Notes under the pieces: model-generated
The model's input: only the letters and a program-made list of their open reading frames with translations
Database searches by the model: none
What the model was told of the DNA's origin: nothing
Shown here: positions 1-10,580 of the stretch, in pieces
Layout: every line of letters begins with the position of its first letter
Position numbering within the stretch: position 1 is the first letter of the stretch
Program-made: the position numbers and the translations under genes
NCBI GenBank assembly: GCA_963930655.1
Contig: OZ005613.1
Coordinates: forward strand, 15,446,501-15,510,500
Length of the DNA stretch: 64,000 nucleotides
Direction of reading: 5' to 3'
Origin: Myrica gale
Taxonomy: Eukaryota > Streptophyta > Magnoliopsida > Fagales > Myricaceae

Positions 1-1840
1 AAATTTAAAAACAAACATAACCCTAATCGAGGACGAGGAAGCCGGAAACATGTCAAACGCACCGCTCATCGCATTCGCTGTTACTACATTACGAGCCACG
101 TTGTGTCAATGTGACAATGTATTTGTTCCGGAACGCGCATCATTTACCGTTACAAAAGCGGCAATAAACCCACAGTATTTGTAGCTCTACTTTTTTTTTT
201 CTTTGCATTTGTAGCTCTACTTTTCTTTTTTGGTGGAAATAACAATCTATTAACAGTAAACAATCCAAAAACAAACACAAAAATTGTGTTGGGTCAGACC
301 CATTAAAATTTCAAATAGGAATATTTGATTGTTTAGAAAGCTAGTTATTGAAAAGTGGAGAAAAATAAAATTTGAATTAATATTATAATAATAAAAATAA
401 AGTAAAAGATTATTTAATAATTCAAGCCCAAAATTTTGAGTATAAATATTTTGACAATCAAACCCTTAAAATACTGTTGAACGAGGTGCAAAAGTTCTGA
501 CCAAGGACAGTACTATCGACGCCCGCCTGTCCCCCCCCCCCCCTTCCCTCCCCACAAATGGTTAAAAAATGAATTATGTCACTTTATAAACTTACCTCTT
601 GTTAACCTCAATTTCTAACTTATTTTGACATTTTTCTTTTTTAGTAGAATATATATTGTTTAGGTAGATATTAGATTAAAAACTACAATTGATATTTCTC
701 ACATTTCTCTTTTTCGTTCTAGGTTAAAGTATGAATAAGTTGAAAACAAACATGCTTTTATTAATGGGAAATTTAACAATTACTGCCAGTATTTTAATGA
801 GATTTTTTTAAAAAAAAAAACTGACTAGATTTATAAAATTGATAAATTATTGTCTGAGTTAAGACCACGCTTATAAAATCACTCCCCGGCACATTTAAGT
901 CGAGATTTATAACATAATTGATGACATGACACGCCAAATATCAATATATGTTCATAGAGCATGTCAGGCGTCTTAAAATAAATAAAAATTATGTCTTTTA
1001 TAGTTAATAATGTTTATTTAATTTATGACTTTTGTTAACTTCATTTGCTTTAATTTTTTGTTATGATATTTTGGGATGTTTCAGGGTGGAAATTTTGGGT
1101 ATTAGGGTTTGACAAATATTATAATAATAAAAAAGTATGTGATGAATTTTTTATTATTAAATCTAAATTTTTGGGTCTAAATTATTGGGGCTCAAACAAG
1201 ACCATATTTCCTATTTATTTTTCAAACACGTGACATGAATGATATATTGAAACATGGCATGTCACGTCATCAATTCTTTTAGAAAATTTAGACGAAAATG
1301 TGACAAAGAGAATGATTTTTCAAGCATGGCTTAAAACTATAAAGTGATTGGTAAATTCTAGAAATCGAGGTATAGTTTTAAATCCCATATAAATCCAGAC
1401 AATTATTCTTAAATTTCTCTTTATTAATAATGTTATCAAATTTTATTTAATATGAGTTTTTATAATATTATGTTCAAGTTGGAGAGTCGCCCTCTCAAAA
1501 TTTTGCCTAGGAACTCAATTTATTTTATGGCTCCTGATTTCGATACTATGCAACAATCAACAAGAGACGAATGTTTCCAGAGAAACCTTATTTTAACAAA
1601 ATCGGAGGAGGGATAAGCTCCGTCAGGACTGGCAAAGAATATCACTTTCTTCCTTGGAACAACAAACGGCACAAAAGCCGGTGGAAGAATGTACCCCTCA
1701 GAGAAAAGATTTCAGAGGTATGCCAAGCAAGAATCTTGCAATTTCTTGGCTTGCCTTGACTATGAAGCATCCTCTTTACAACCCCAGAACCCTTTCTAGC
1801 CAACAGCCTTAGCAAGGAAAGAACCAAAACCTCCACGCTC
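1..1840. other. AT-rich intergenic DNA
   Basis: I see no convincing gene here. The sequence is AT-rich with long A and T runs. A tract of 13 C lies at 531-543. Two stretches (about 295-475 and 1080-1210) resemble the dispersed MITE-like sequence found elsewhere in the window (GGGTTT..., poly-A/T, ATAATAATAAAA), but their ends could not be fixed. Short ORFs near 1571-1836 have no recognisable product. Confidence 0.6.
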
Positions 1841-1843
1841 TGC

Positions 1844-1852
1844 TATTTATAA
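1844..1852 (+). promoter_or_regulatory. Probable TATA box of the AWPM-19-like gene
   Basis: TATTTATAA lies about 130 bp upstream of the ATG at 1982. Transcription would be expected to start about 30 bp downstream, giving a 5' UTR near 100 nt. This rests on position and sequence only. Confidence 0.45.
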
Positions 1853-1981
1853 GACCACTTCTTGCACAAAACACATGAATCAAGTACCAATCTTTCCTGC
1901 ATTGCACTTTTCTGGAGTCCTGAAAACTTCTACTTCTTTCCTATTCCAACAGCTTTTCATCCTAAACCATATTGTTCAGAG

Positions 1982-2825
1982 ATGGCTGGTCAGCAAATGA
2001 AATCTGTTGCCGGGCTACTCTTAATGCTCAACTTCTGCATGTATGTCGTAGTTCTGGGCATTGGTGGTTGGGCTATGAATAGAGCAATCGACCATGGTTT
2101 CATCATTGGTATATATATATATATATCTCTTTCCTCTCTTCTTCTTATTTCTTCTCCTTCCAGTTAATGCGTTGCAACTTTGCTACTTTCATATGCTAAT
2201 GGAATTTGAGAACTGTAGGACCTGGATTTGATCTTCCAGCGCATTTCTCACCTATATACTTTCCAATGGGAAATGCTGCCACCGGGTTCTTCGTCATTTT
2301 TGCTTTGATAGCCGGTGTTGTTGGTGCCGCATCAGCAATATCTGGACTCAACCATCTCCGTTCTTGGACTGCTGAAAGCTTGCCATCTGCGGCTACAGCC
2401 GCTGCCATCGCTTGGACTCTTACTGCCCTTGCCATGGGGTAAGTCACTACCACTCACTAGCGTTGCTCTGTATTACGAGACAGCAATGAGAAAAAAAGCA
2501 TCAGAATGTCTTATTGTTGGGTATCCTAATGAACTCATAATTTGTGCAGGTTTGCCTGCAAAGAGATTGAGCTCCGCGTCAGAAATGCTCGTCTGGTAAA
2601 GACCAAAACCCCATCTTTCCTTTATATCATTTTCTGGAATAGAATTGTAGATATAATTTACCTGCACTTTCAGTACGAGTTTTTGAAAACTTCCTTCCAT
2701 ATGATACATTAAACGCAACTGCTCTGCTCTTGCAGAGAACGATGGAGGCATTCCTGATTATCCTTACCGCGACACAGCTTCTATACATCGCGGCCATTCA
2801 TGGCGCTGCAACAATAAGAAGATAA
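1982..2825 (+). CDS. AWPM-19-like family membrane protein
   Basis: Four exons: 1982-2108, 2219-2438, 2550-2595 and 2736-2825. All introns are GT-AG with consistent phase, giving 160 aa. The protein starts MAGQQMKSVAGLLLMLNF and continues with GIGGWAMNRAIDHGFIIGPG, FSPIYFPMGNAATGFF and IAWTLTALAMG, and ends with TQLLYIAAIHGA. These are the hallmark segments of the plant AWPM-19 family (plasma-membrane proteins first described from ABA-treated wheat cells). Four hydrophobic segments are visible, at about residues 8-30, 58-80, 97-115 and 132-150. A longer in-frame ORF opens upstream at 1862, but homology starts at the 1982 ATG, which follows the predicted 5' UTR. Some members of the family are reported to be ABA-responsive or to act in ABA uptake; nothing in this sequence tests that. 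The gene converges on the next one, with about 2.5 kb between the two stop codons. Confidence 0.93.
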
Positions 2826-5299
2826 ATTTGGAAGTTGGAAGACAAGATGTTTGTGTGGGTTGTCTCCTTTTTTTTATCTCTTATTTCTTGTGTTTTTTTC
2901 CCTCCCATTTTTACCATTGGACTGTGTAGGAACCTGGCCAAAGAGTTGGCAGGGTGCTTTGTGATTGGTGTGATTATAATTTGATTTGATTTGTATGAAA
3001 AATAATAAGACGCGGTTTGAACAGCCTGCAACATTTCAGTTCAACTAACAGTCGAGAATTTCCCCACTGGCCATGAACCCAAATACGGCAGAAAAGCCCA
3101 TCTCGCTCCTCTTACAGCCAAGAATTTATTTCATGTGAAATTAAACCAATCACTGCTTTTTCAACCACAAGCATCAGGCAAACAAAATTCTTTCCGACGT
3201 TTATAACCCTGGAAACAAGACAGCCAAAACTAGTCTCATGTAAAATTATTAGATGTTCAAGCCTCATATTGGCTACTTGTGCTCCATAAAATGAGCAAGG
3301 GAACGGATCAGAAATTTTTGCTCCAGGCTAATGAGCTCCTGTTCCGTTTATATCCATCCCAGAACCAACAGCATCAGACCTTTTTGGATGGTTCTCTTTC
3401 AGCCTTCAAAATCAGAATTCACTCGTGAAAACACACAAATCAATGAAAATCCAACCATGCAATAAAGGTTGGCTGTATCATTAAGAGAAACCCATATGCC
3501 AGAATAGCAAAAGATAAACTTGTTGGAGAAAGAGTAGGCATCTGTCCAGGGGAACACATAATATCAGCAATCAAGTGAATGCTGGTATCACATAAAAACT
3601 TGCAAAATCCAGGTCACGATCATGCAAAAGAAACTAAGTACAAAACACCACCGAGTAAAAAAGACTGAGGCTACATTTACTGAAAGCTAGGGACACCAAG
3701 CGCCTATAAATATTGACACCATCACAGCAAACTTTATACTGTTTATCTGAGCAGACCTCTTGCCCATTAATTATTAGAACAAACCAAGAACGACTCTAGT
3801 TTGACAGATCAAAAATTTCTCTAGAACAATTCCTTCTTGACTTTCACAAGCTCCACCAATCCACCGAAGCCTATCCATGCTCTGTTTCTGCAGCAAAAGG
3901 AAACCACGGGAATCATATTACAATTCCATTTAACGTCAATGCTGTGACTTTCTTAAGATGTTCAAGGCATAACAAAATTCATCAATAGTTGAGATCTACA
4001 AATAATTATACACTTATCGAGGAAATGCTTTGTTTTAATTTGGGTGGGTTGAATCTAGGGAGAAAGAACCTCTTGAGGATTGCCATATTACAAGGACAGT
4101 GTCTAGGAAACCTGAAAATTAGAGTGTGAAACTACCCTGTATAAACATGCGAAGAAAGAGGGAGAGCGAGGGGTGCTAATGGATACCAAACTACCCTAAA
4201 TCTTAATTACCAAAGACAAGAAACACAAATAACAGACCAACACTTCAAGAATGTCTGATGCACATTCCCATATGCAATATAGCATGGATGCCCCCCAAGA
4301 CAGAATTCACTTGGTAAATAGAACACAGAAGCAATCATGAAAAGGATGTCAGGGCTCATGAATCCATTTTACCCAGAAATACCCTAAAAATTGAAAGCAC
4401 GGGCATTTGGTACAAACCAGCAAATGATTTTCAGTTCCTCGAAAGTGGAGAACCAAAATCTAACCCCAAAAAAACACAGAATAGCTGATGATCTGATGTA
4501 AAATCTGGCTTTCATTGTATTTCAAGAGTAAAACGCATTCCCAACGCAACCAATCTAGGGACGACAGGCCCTGTACAGTTGGTTGAAATATTTATGAACT
4601 GCAGGAAATTCTTGGCAGAGCTAACTTTTTTTGAAGTACATCAAAATGCAACTAGGTAATCATGTCACTTAATTTTTACTTTCAAAGGGCCACTTTTTGG
4701 CTCATCTTTTGTCCCCGCGATGTCAGCACATTGGCTTCAAATTGAACAACAATGCTGCTTAAAAGTGAACTCCATTGCACATTATGATCATTTCAATCTA
4801 GCATCCCCTATAGTATATCTATTTCTAATCTATCTAGATATTCAGATGATCATCATAGCATCTCAATGTAGTACTAACCTCTACCGCACGGACTACATCT
4901 AATTACGTGAGTTCTTGACAATCCAACAAATTTTACTTTATAATGTTGCTTTCATTTAATCATTTTAATCGGATTTAACATTTAGTTAAGCACAAGTAAC
5001 AAAAAATAAAGAGAAGACATTTTGCAGGTAATATCACAACCAATGTAATATCCTTTTGCAACCATTTAGCAACTAAGGTATGTCATGCCCATCAATAGAC
5101 AAGACTATATTTGGCCACCATAAGCTGGCGCTGTGTTACATGAAAACCTTTTTCCTTATGTTTGCCATATTGATCATGGAGGATATTTTCAAGGAAAAAC
5201 ACCGGGGGAGAGGAAGAACGAAGCAGAAAGAGGATAGGAGCGAGTCTCAGCATCTCAGAAAAATCCATTTAAACTGGATTCAGTAATACCGACCTGAAA
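2826..5299. other. Space between convergent genes; probable 3' UTRs
   Basis: No protein gene is supported here. The left end should hold the 3' UTR of the AWPM-19-like gene. On the minus strand, a donor-like CAG|GTCGGT lies at about 5294, just past the stop of the next gene. An acceptor-like TTTTGCTGCAG ends at about 3888. A 3'-UTR intron of roughly 1.4 kb is therefore possible (inference). Small ORFs at 4720-4902 and 5080-5286 look like chance. Confidence 0.4.
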
Positions 5300-7493
5300 T
5301 TATCTACCGAAGCCTGTTAGCAACTCAAACAATCCACAGCAACTCAACCAGGAGGTTTTTTGCACCACTTGTGGCGCAGGCGCCACCGCAGGCTACATAT
5401 CAAGTGAGCAAAGGATGAAACACCTTAATCGTCAATTTATGAATATGTAGTGAAGAAAACTGTGATAAAGAAATATATGGTGGCAATACCTGGCTTCCAG
5501 AACAATCAGGAGTCTCAGAAACTTTGACATGTGCTGCACCACAAGTAGTTGCAGCAACAGGAACACTTGATGATGGCAAAGTTTTAACCTCATATCCACT
5601 TGACACAGATTCCACCACCATTGAGGATGCGAGAACATTTTCATCAGGTGAGAGAAATACTTTATCCTCATTGTTCTTCAATGCCGAATCCGTTTCTGCT
5701 GCTGGTGACTTGCTTGATTTGGGCACCAATTTTTCTTCACTTTCTTTTGGTCCTGATTCAACCACATCAGCAGTCACTGCATTCTCAACTGGAGCAGTAA
5801 TGTGAATTGTCTCCTGGGACACAGAGAACACCGGCCTAACAGAATCAGCATCAGGGAGACTTTCTGCAATTGAAATAACAGCCTCCCCACCTGGTGCATT
5901 ACCAGTAGCCAGCATTACTTCTGCCCGTGGAGGATCAACTGGCTTGACCAAATCATCATATGAACTTGCTTCCAGGACTGAATTGTAGGCCTGCTCCTCT
6001 GGTTTCTTACCAGGAGATACCACCGGCTTAACAGAATCAACAACAGGGGTACTTCCTGCAATCGAATAAACAACAACAGGGGTAGTTTCTGCAATCGAAT
6101 CAATAGTCTCTCCACCTGGTACATTACCAATAGCCGGCATCACTTCTTCCCTTTGGGGATCAACTGGCTTGACCAAATCATCATAACTTACTTCCAGGAC
6201 TGAATTGTAGGCATCCTCCTCTGGTTTCTTCTCAGTGACTAGGGACTCATTACCCATAGCCGGCATCACTTCTGCCCTTTGAGGATCAACTGGCTTGACC
6301 AAATCATCATATGAACTTACTTGCAGGACTGAATTGTAGGCAACCTCCTCTGGTTTCTTCTCAGTGACTAGGGACTCATCATCTGAACTACTACTGCTAG
6401 AACCCCTATTATCCCCATCATGTGATTCCTTGGAGGAATCTGAATGCTCAATGCTACCGTTTTTGCTCCCAGAATTCTCCTCAGGTTTCAGTTCCCTTTC
6501 GATTTTCACAAGGCCGTTATCCTCTCCTATTTTCTGGGCACCCTCTACATCGCCAGAGACTGCCTCCTTAGTGTTGTCCTTCGCAGCAAACGATTGAATG
6601 GATAATGGGTCGCTCACCCCCAATTCCTCACTTCCCTCACTGAATGGACTTTGGTCTCTATCCTGGTCCCCAGAGACAGGGCTACGAACCTCATCACTTT
6701 CCTTCCCGTCTTGGGATTTCAAATCGTCATTTCCTGACATGGTTTGATTCAATCAAAAGATTTCCAATCAAAATCAAGCATACAGTCACATCAACAAAAA
6801 CCCAGTACGACAATTAAACCATAAAGTCCAAATAAAAGCTCAAATAGGTTGTGATGGAGTAACAGAGGGTAAGTTGATTCGATGATAAGAAGTACAATTG
6901 AGAAAGACAAACTTCCGTCAGCAAACCCCTATTTAGCTGATTCAAGGGAAATTGCAAAAATAGAGAACGATTTAGGAAGAAGGAAGGAGCTGATGAGAGA
7001 GAGAGAGATTGTCAAATGTGAGAGCATGATTGAAGAACAGATAAAAGTTCTGGACCGGTCTGGTGGGGACGAAATCAAGCAACATTGAAAGCACCAGCAA
7101 ACAACCATAAAGCAGAATTGACAGATAAAAATCACAACAACAATGACTATAAAAACATGAGTGCATGATTGAATGACAAATGGGAGAGCCGGGATTGATC
7201 TGACAGAGTAGAAACCACGACAGAAAGAAAAGGTAGAATCACATGCCCAGTAACCCAACTTCACAAAATAATAAATCAGTAACCAAGTCCAAAAGTTAAG
7301 CTCGGGATTGAACTCCAGATGGGTAAGTGTGGACTAGTCTGAATGAATAGGCTGCATTCAAAATTTCAAAACAGAAAGTGGAGGGCCAAAGTCTATTACC
7401 TTGGGGGTTGTTGGTTGAGAGGCTGATGTTGTTGTGGGCTTCCTTCTCCTTCTTATTCTTTGCAGCCTTTCTCCTCTTGGGACCTGATGGCAT
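5300..7493 (-). CDS. Uncharacterised acidic plant protein with basic N-terminus and C-terminal SWLSCCGLFELL motif
   Basis: Three coding exons on the minus strand: 7493-7400, 6733-5490 and 5392-5300, joined in frame to 476 aa. The start is MPSGPKRRKAAKNKKEKEA, a basic patch that could act as a nuclear or nucleolar signal (inference). The middle is Ser/Glu/Asp-rich and probably disordered, with a run of six serines. The C-terminus, about KTSWLSCCGLFELLTGFGR, is the most conserved-looking part. It matches my recollection of a plant family annotated as dentin sialophosphoprotein-like or hypothetical, and I know of no assigned function. The ATG at 7493 is preferred over an upstream in-frame ATG at 7730 because the MPSG start is family-typical. 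The long ORF from 6752 reads back through the acceptor at 6734, so its first seven residues are mostly intron. About 40 residues are repeated three times in the central exon (separate entry). Confidence 0.85.
5898..6377 (-). repeat. Threefold coding repeat inside the acidic protein gene
   Basis: Three copies of a unit of about 40 aa lie at protein residues ~151-193, ~194-235 and ~274-310 (genomic 6377-6249, 6248-6123 and 6008-5898). Each contains KKPEE-x-AYNSVL, then SYDDLVKPVDP, then EVM-A-GN. Copies 1 and 2 are adjacent. A 38-residue spacer rich in TPVV precedes copy 3. The DNA is nearly as similar as the protein, which suggests recent duplication. Confidence 0.85.
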
Positions 7494-7863
7494 GATTGGG
7501 TGCTCTCGTGGGTGATTTCCAACAATGGGGGTACTCACAGATCGTGGGCTGTCTCCGTTATCGGGTCCCTGAGTGCCTCCCTCCCTCTCTCTCTCTACTT
7601 TTATTGTAATAACATGGGTGTGTGCGTCCGTCTGTCGATGTCCGGCGCTTGGAATATAGCACCGGGAGGGACTGGTAGTCTGGTACAGATGAGGATCTAT
7701 TGGGGGAAAATTGCTGAAACGTCGTTTCAATCCTGATTTAATATATTCGTTCTTTTTTTTCTTGATTTAATATATTCGTTGTCTAATGAATAAGCGTTAG
7801 GAATGCAGTGGGTGGGGATCAGAACAGAAGGGTCTATTTTTGGAGGAGATCACGATGAGATTA

Positions 7864-7984
7864 GACTCCTGGAAATAGTATTCGAAGGAATTTTTAGAGG
7901 TGGAAATTGAGTGGTGTGGAATTTGCCAACTTTGCTCTTTGTCATGCAATTAATGACTCCTGGAAATAGTATTCGAAGGAATTT
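7864..7984. repeat. 30-bp perfect direct repeat, spacing 91 bp
   Basis: The sequence starting GACTCCTGGAAATAGTATTC is present at 7864-7893 and again at 7955-7984 without mismatch. The 61 bp between have no recognised feature. This could be a local slippage or repair duplication, or an unusually long target-site duplication. Confidence 0.8.
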
Positions 7985-8439
7985 GTGTAGTTATGATGGC
8001 TTATGAGTACCTTTCAAATCCTACATTATTATTATTTAAGCACATAGGGCTAAAGTTGCGGTTCACATCATGTCGGCAATATTGTGATCTGAATAGTGTT
8101 CCCGCTTTCAGATTAGGATATGTAATATAGAACATTACAAATGTGCGTATCATTTTCCTAAGTTCTTATGAATCAAATTTGAGGTCGGCTTGGGATGCCA
8201 GCACAGCAATTTGGAGGTCGGCTTGTACCAAGCTCCAGTCATTTGAGTATGAATCTAATACTCAATTGATCCTCAATTGTTATAAGTGATGCTACGAATT
8301 TGTCTCGTCACTAAAAGAGAAAATGCATCCGCTGTCTGAAAATAAAGTAGAGTGTCTACATCTTATATTCTTACATATAGGAAATGACGAGGATAGGAAT
8401 GCTTTATGTGTTTGTGTTGTAATATTTTTGGTATGGGAA

Positions 8440-8606
8440 TATGTGGTGGTATTGGGTTTAGTGAAAATGTGAAGAGAGAGATAATTTTTTTATAGTTTTT
8501 GTAATTTTTTATATTTTTTATGGGAAAGAAAGAGATTATATTGAAATATTTCATTAAGAGAGATAAAATTTTGGGGAATATTAGCTTTGCAAACGCAGCC
8601 TTGATT
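8440..8606 (+). repeat. Dispersed MITE-like repeat, copy 1
   Basis: AT-rich unit reading GGTATTGGGTTTAGTGAAAA, then GTGAAGAGAGAGATAAT, a T-rich core, AGAGATTATATTG, and a tail AAACGCAGCCTT. The same order of blocks recurs at 9583-9740 and 35755-35930, and in reverse orientation at 28855-29100. Ends are approximate. Confidence 0.55.
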
Positions 8607-8639
8607 TTGTACAGAAAGGGAACTGATATATCCAATAAC

Positions 8640-9200
8640 TACGATTTTATTTTGAGGAAGTTTGTTTTGCGATGGATATAGCGACGACTAACAGATCTAC
8701 AACTCAGAGGGTGTCCTACCGCTTTTGGTGGTCTTCCGTCGACTTCTCCATCTTCTTTTGTTATGGTTTTTGCTATGGTCCTCTTTTGGTTGTGATGTGG
8801 TGGACGTTTCTGTGTGAAAGTGGAAGGGAGACATTTGTCCACTCTATTATTCTGCGATTGAAATTACCTTGTGTGGCAGGTTTAATATTGTATCTGAGTC
8901 TTTAAACCCGTTTTAATTTTATGGTTCATTTGGCCCATCTGTATGAGGCCTTTATGACCCCTTGTGTATGACATTTAGGGCTTTAACTGATGTTGTAATA
9001 GGCTTTATACCGTTGAAATTTGTACTCGTCCTCATAGGTCCGTCAGTATCTAACACCGTTGATATTTATCATGTGAAATTTCACGTTTGTTTAGAAAATA
9101 AAATTACGAACAAACCATACAAATTTTTGAATTTTTATTTAAATAAAAAACTGAAAAAATAGATAATCACTTTTCGTGTCAAGCTCATTAAATATGTGGA
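8640..9200. other. Intergenic, no gene supported
   Basis: A 77-codon ORF at 8672-8905 has no recognisable motif and no splice context. I do not call it. Confidence 0.4.
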
Positions 9201-9582
9201 CTCGCTAAAAAAAAATCAGAAAAACGCGTGCAAAGGTCCGAAACAATTACGCATGACAACAGTACTGTACAGCACCGCACCATCTTTCCGCGCTTTCTTT
9301 CCCTCCATTTCCTCCCAAAAAAGTGGGGTCCTCACGGAAATTTCAATTCCCTCCTCGACCCGATGAAGGGAAAAATGTGTGGAAAGTTCTTCTCCTGCTA
9401 TTACTATTATTTCTCCCATATTCTCCTTAATTATGGATGGCTCAAAACAATTATTTTAATTTTAAAATTTTAAATTATAGAATTTAATAATTTTCTTTTT
9501 GTCTATCGAAACATGGGCTAAACATGGGCTTCTTCTTTCTTTTTTTTGTTTTGTAAAATTTTAGTGTTGTTAAAATTTTAGG

Positions 9583-9740
9583 TATTGGGTTTAGTGAAAA
9601 AGTGAAGAGAGAGGTAATTTTTTATATTTTTTTGTAGTAAATAGTAATGATTTGATGGGGAGAGAGAGATTATATTGTAATATTTAATTGTGTTAAAATT
9701 TTAGAGGGGGTAAAATTTTTGAACACAAACGCACCCTTAC
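9583..9740 (+). repeat. Dispersed MITE-like repeat, copy 2
   Basis: Same block order as the copy at 8440: GGTATTGGGTTTAGTGAAAA, GTGAAGAGAGAGGTAAT, AGAGATTATATTGTAATATT and a tail AAACGCACCCTT. Confidence 0.55.
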
Positions 9741-10580
9741 TCAAATTAGACTACAAAAAATTGAGAGAATCCTTAGTACTTCCCCTTCCTTCCTATGTTT
9801 CCTCCAATTTCCACCTAACCACGTCCACTGCTAGTTTGTATCTAATATTTTTATTTTCCACGACGTCGTTTTAACCTTTTTGATAAAGTGGATGGATTGT
9901 AGCATTGGTTGTCATCTTAAAAACTTACCTAATATTTTTTATTTTCCACAATATAATTTAGCCGTTTTGATAAAGCGCTTGGACTGTCACATTGGGTGTT
10001 ATCTATCACCAATCCTTGTGATGAGAAATCGAAAGAATTCTATATATATATACGCGGTAGCCGCGTGATCAAATGATTAACATCTTATAATCTCAATAGT
10101 CTATGAATTAAATTATGAGAATTATTATTTATAAAATCCTATGAGTATAATTATTTAATTGATATGTATTGTCACATCTTATAAATTAAATTTAAAAATA
10201 ACAATTGAGAGTTAAAAATTATACTTGATAAATTACTCTGATTAAGAACTTTGTATACTTCATATAAGTTGAATGGATCTCAGTCGTTAATTTTAGATTA
10301 AATGCATTCACTATATCCACTGAACCAACATTTTATCATCTTAATTATAAACCCGTGTCTATCGAAGGGGTCAAATTCTTTGAATTCCTGCACCTGACCA
10401 CCACACAAGTACTTCCCATTGCGAAAACGGAAACGGAAACTCCTCGTCACGACGAACCAAGCAAAGACGAACTCGACGAACGCTGATACCTTTTACTCAG
10501 CTGCCAGATCTGACCACTCTCTCGGATCCGCTCTCGCTGCCTCCAATTGAAGCCCCGTTGTCAGTTCAAGTCTCGGCGCC
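9740..10580. other. Intergenic DNA and promoter region of the SH3P3-like gene
   Basis: AT-rich up to about 10370, then a balanced, CG-containing stretch (10400-10580) typical of a plant 5' UTR leading to the ATG at 10581. No clear TATA box was chosen. Confidence 0.4.

Noticed and set aside
531-543. Poly-C tract as a regulatory or G-quadruplex site
   Set aside because: A single homopolymer with no flanking pattern or gene relation.
3881-3887. Alternative coding terminal exon of the acidic protein gene
   Set aside because: The conserved C-terminus and stop are already encoded at 5392-5300. A splice here would only affect the 3' UTR.
6929-7264. 111-codon minus-strand ORF
   Set aside because: It lies inside intron 1 of the acidic protein gene, whose exons join in frame without it.
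8672-8905. 77-codon ORF in intergenic DNA
   Set aside because: No homologous family recognised, no promoter or splice context, and an antisense ORF of equal quality.
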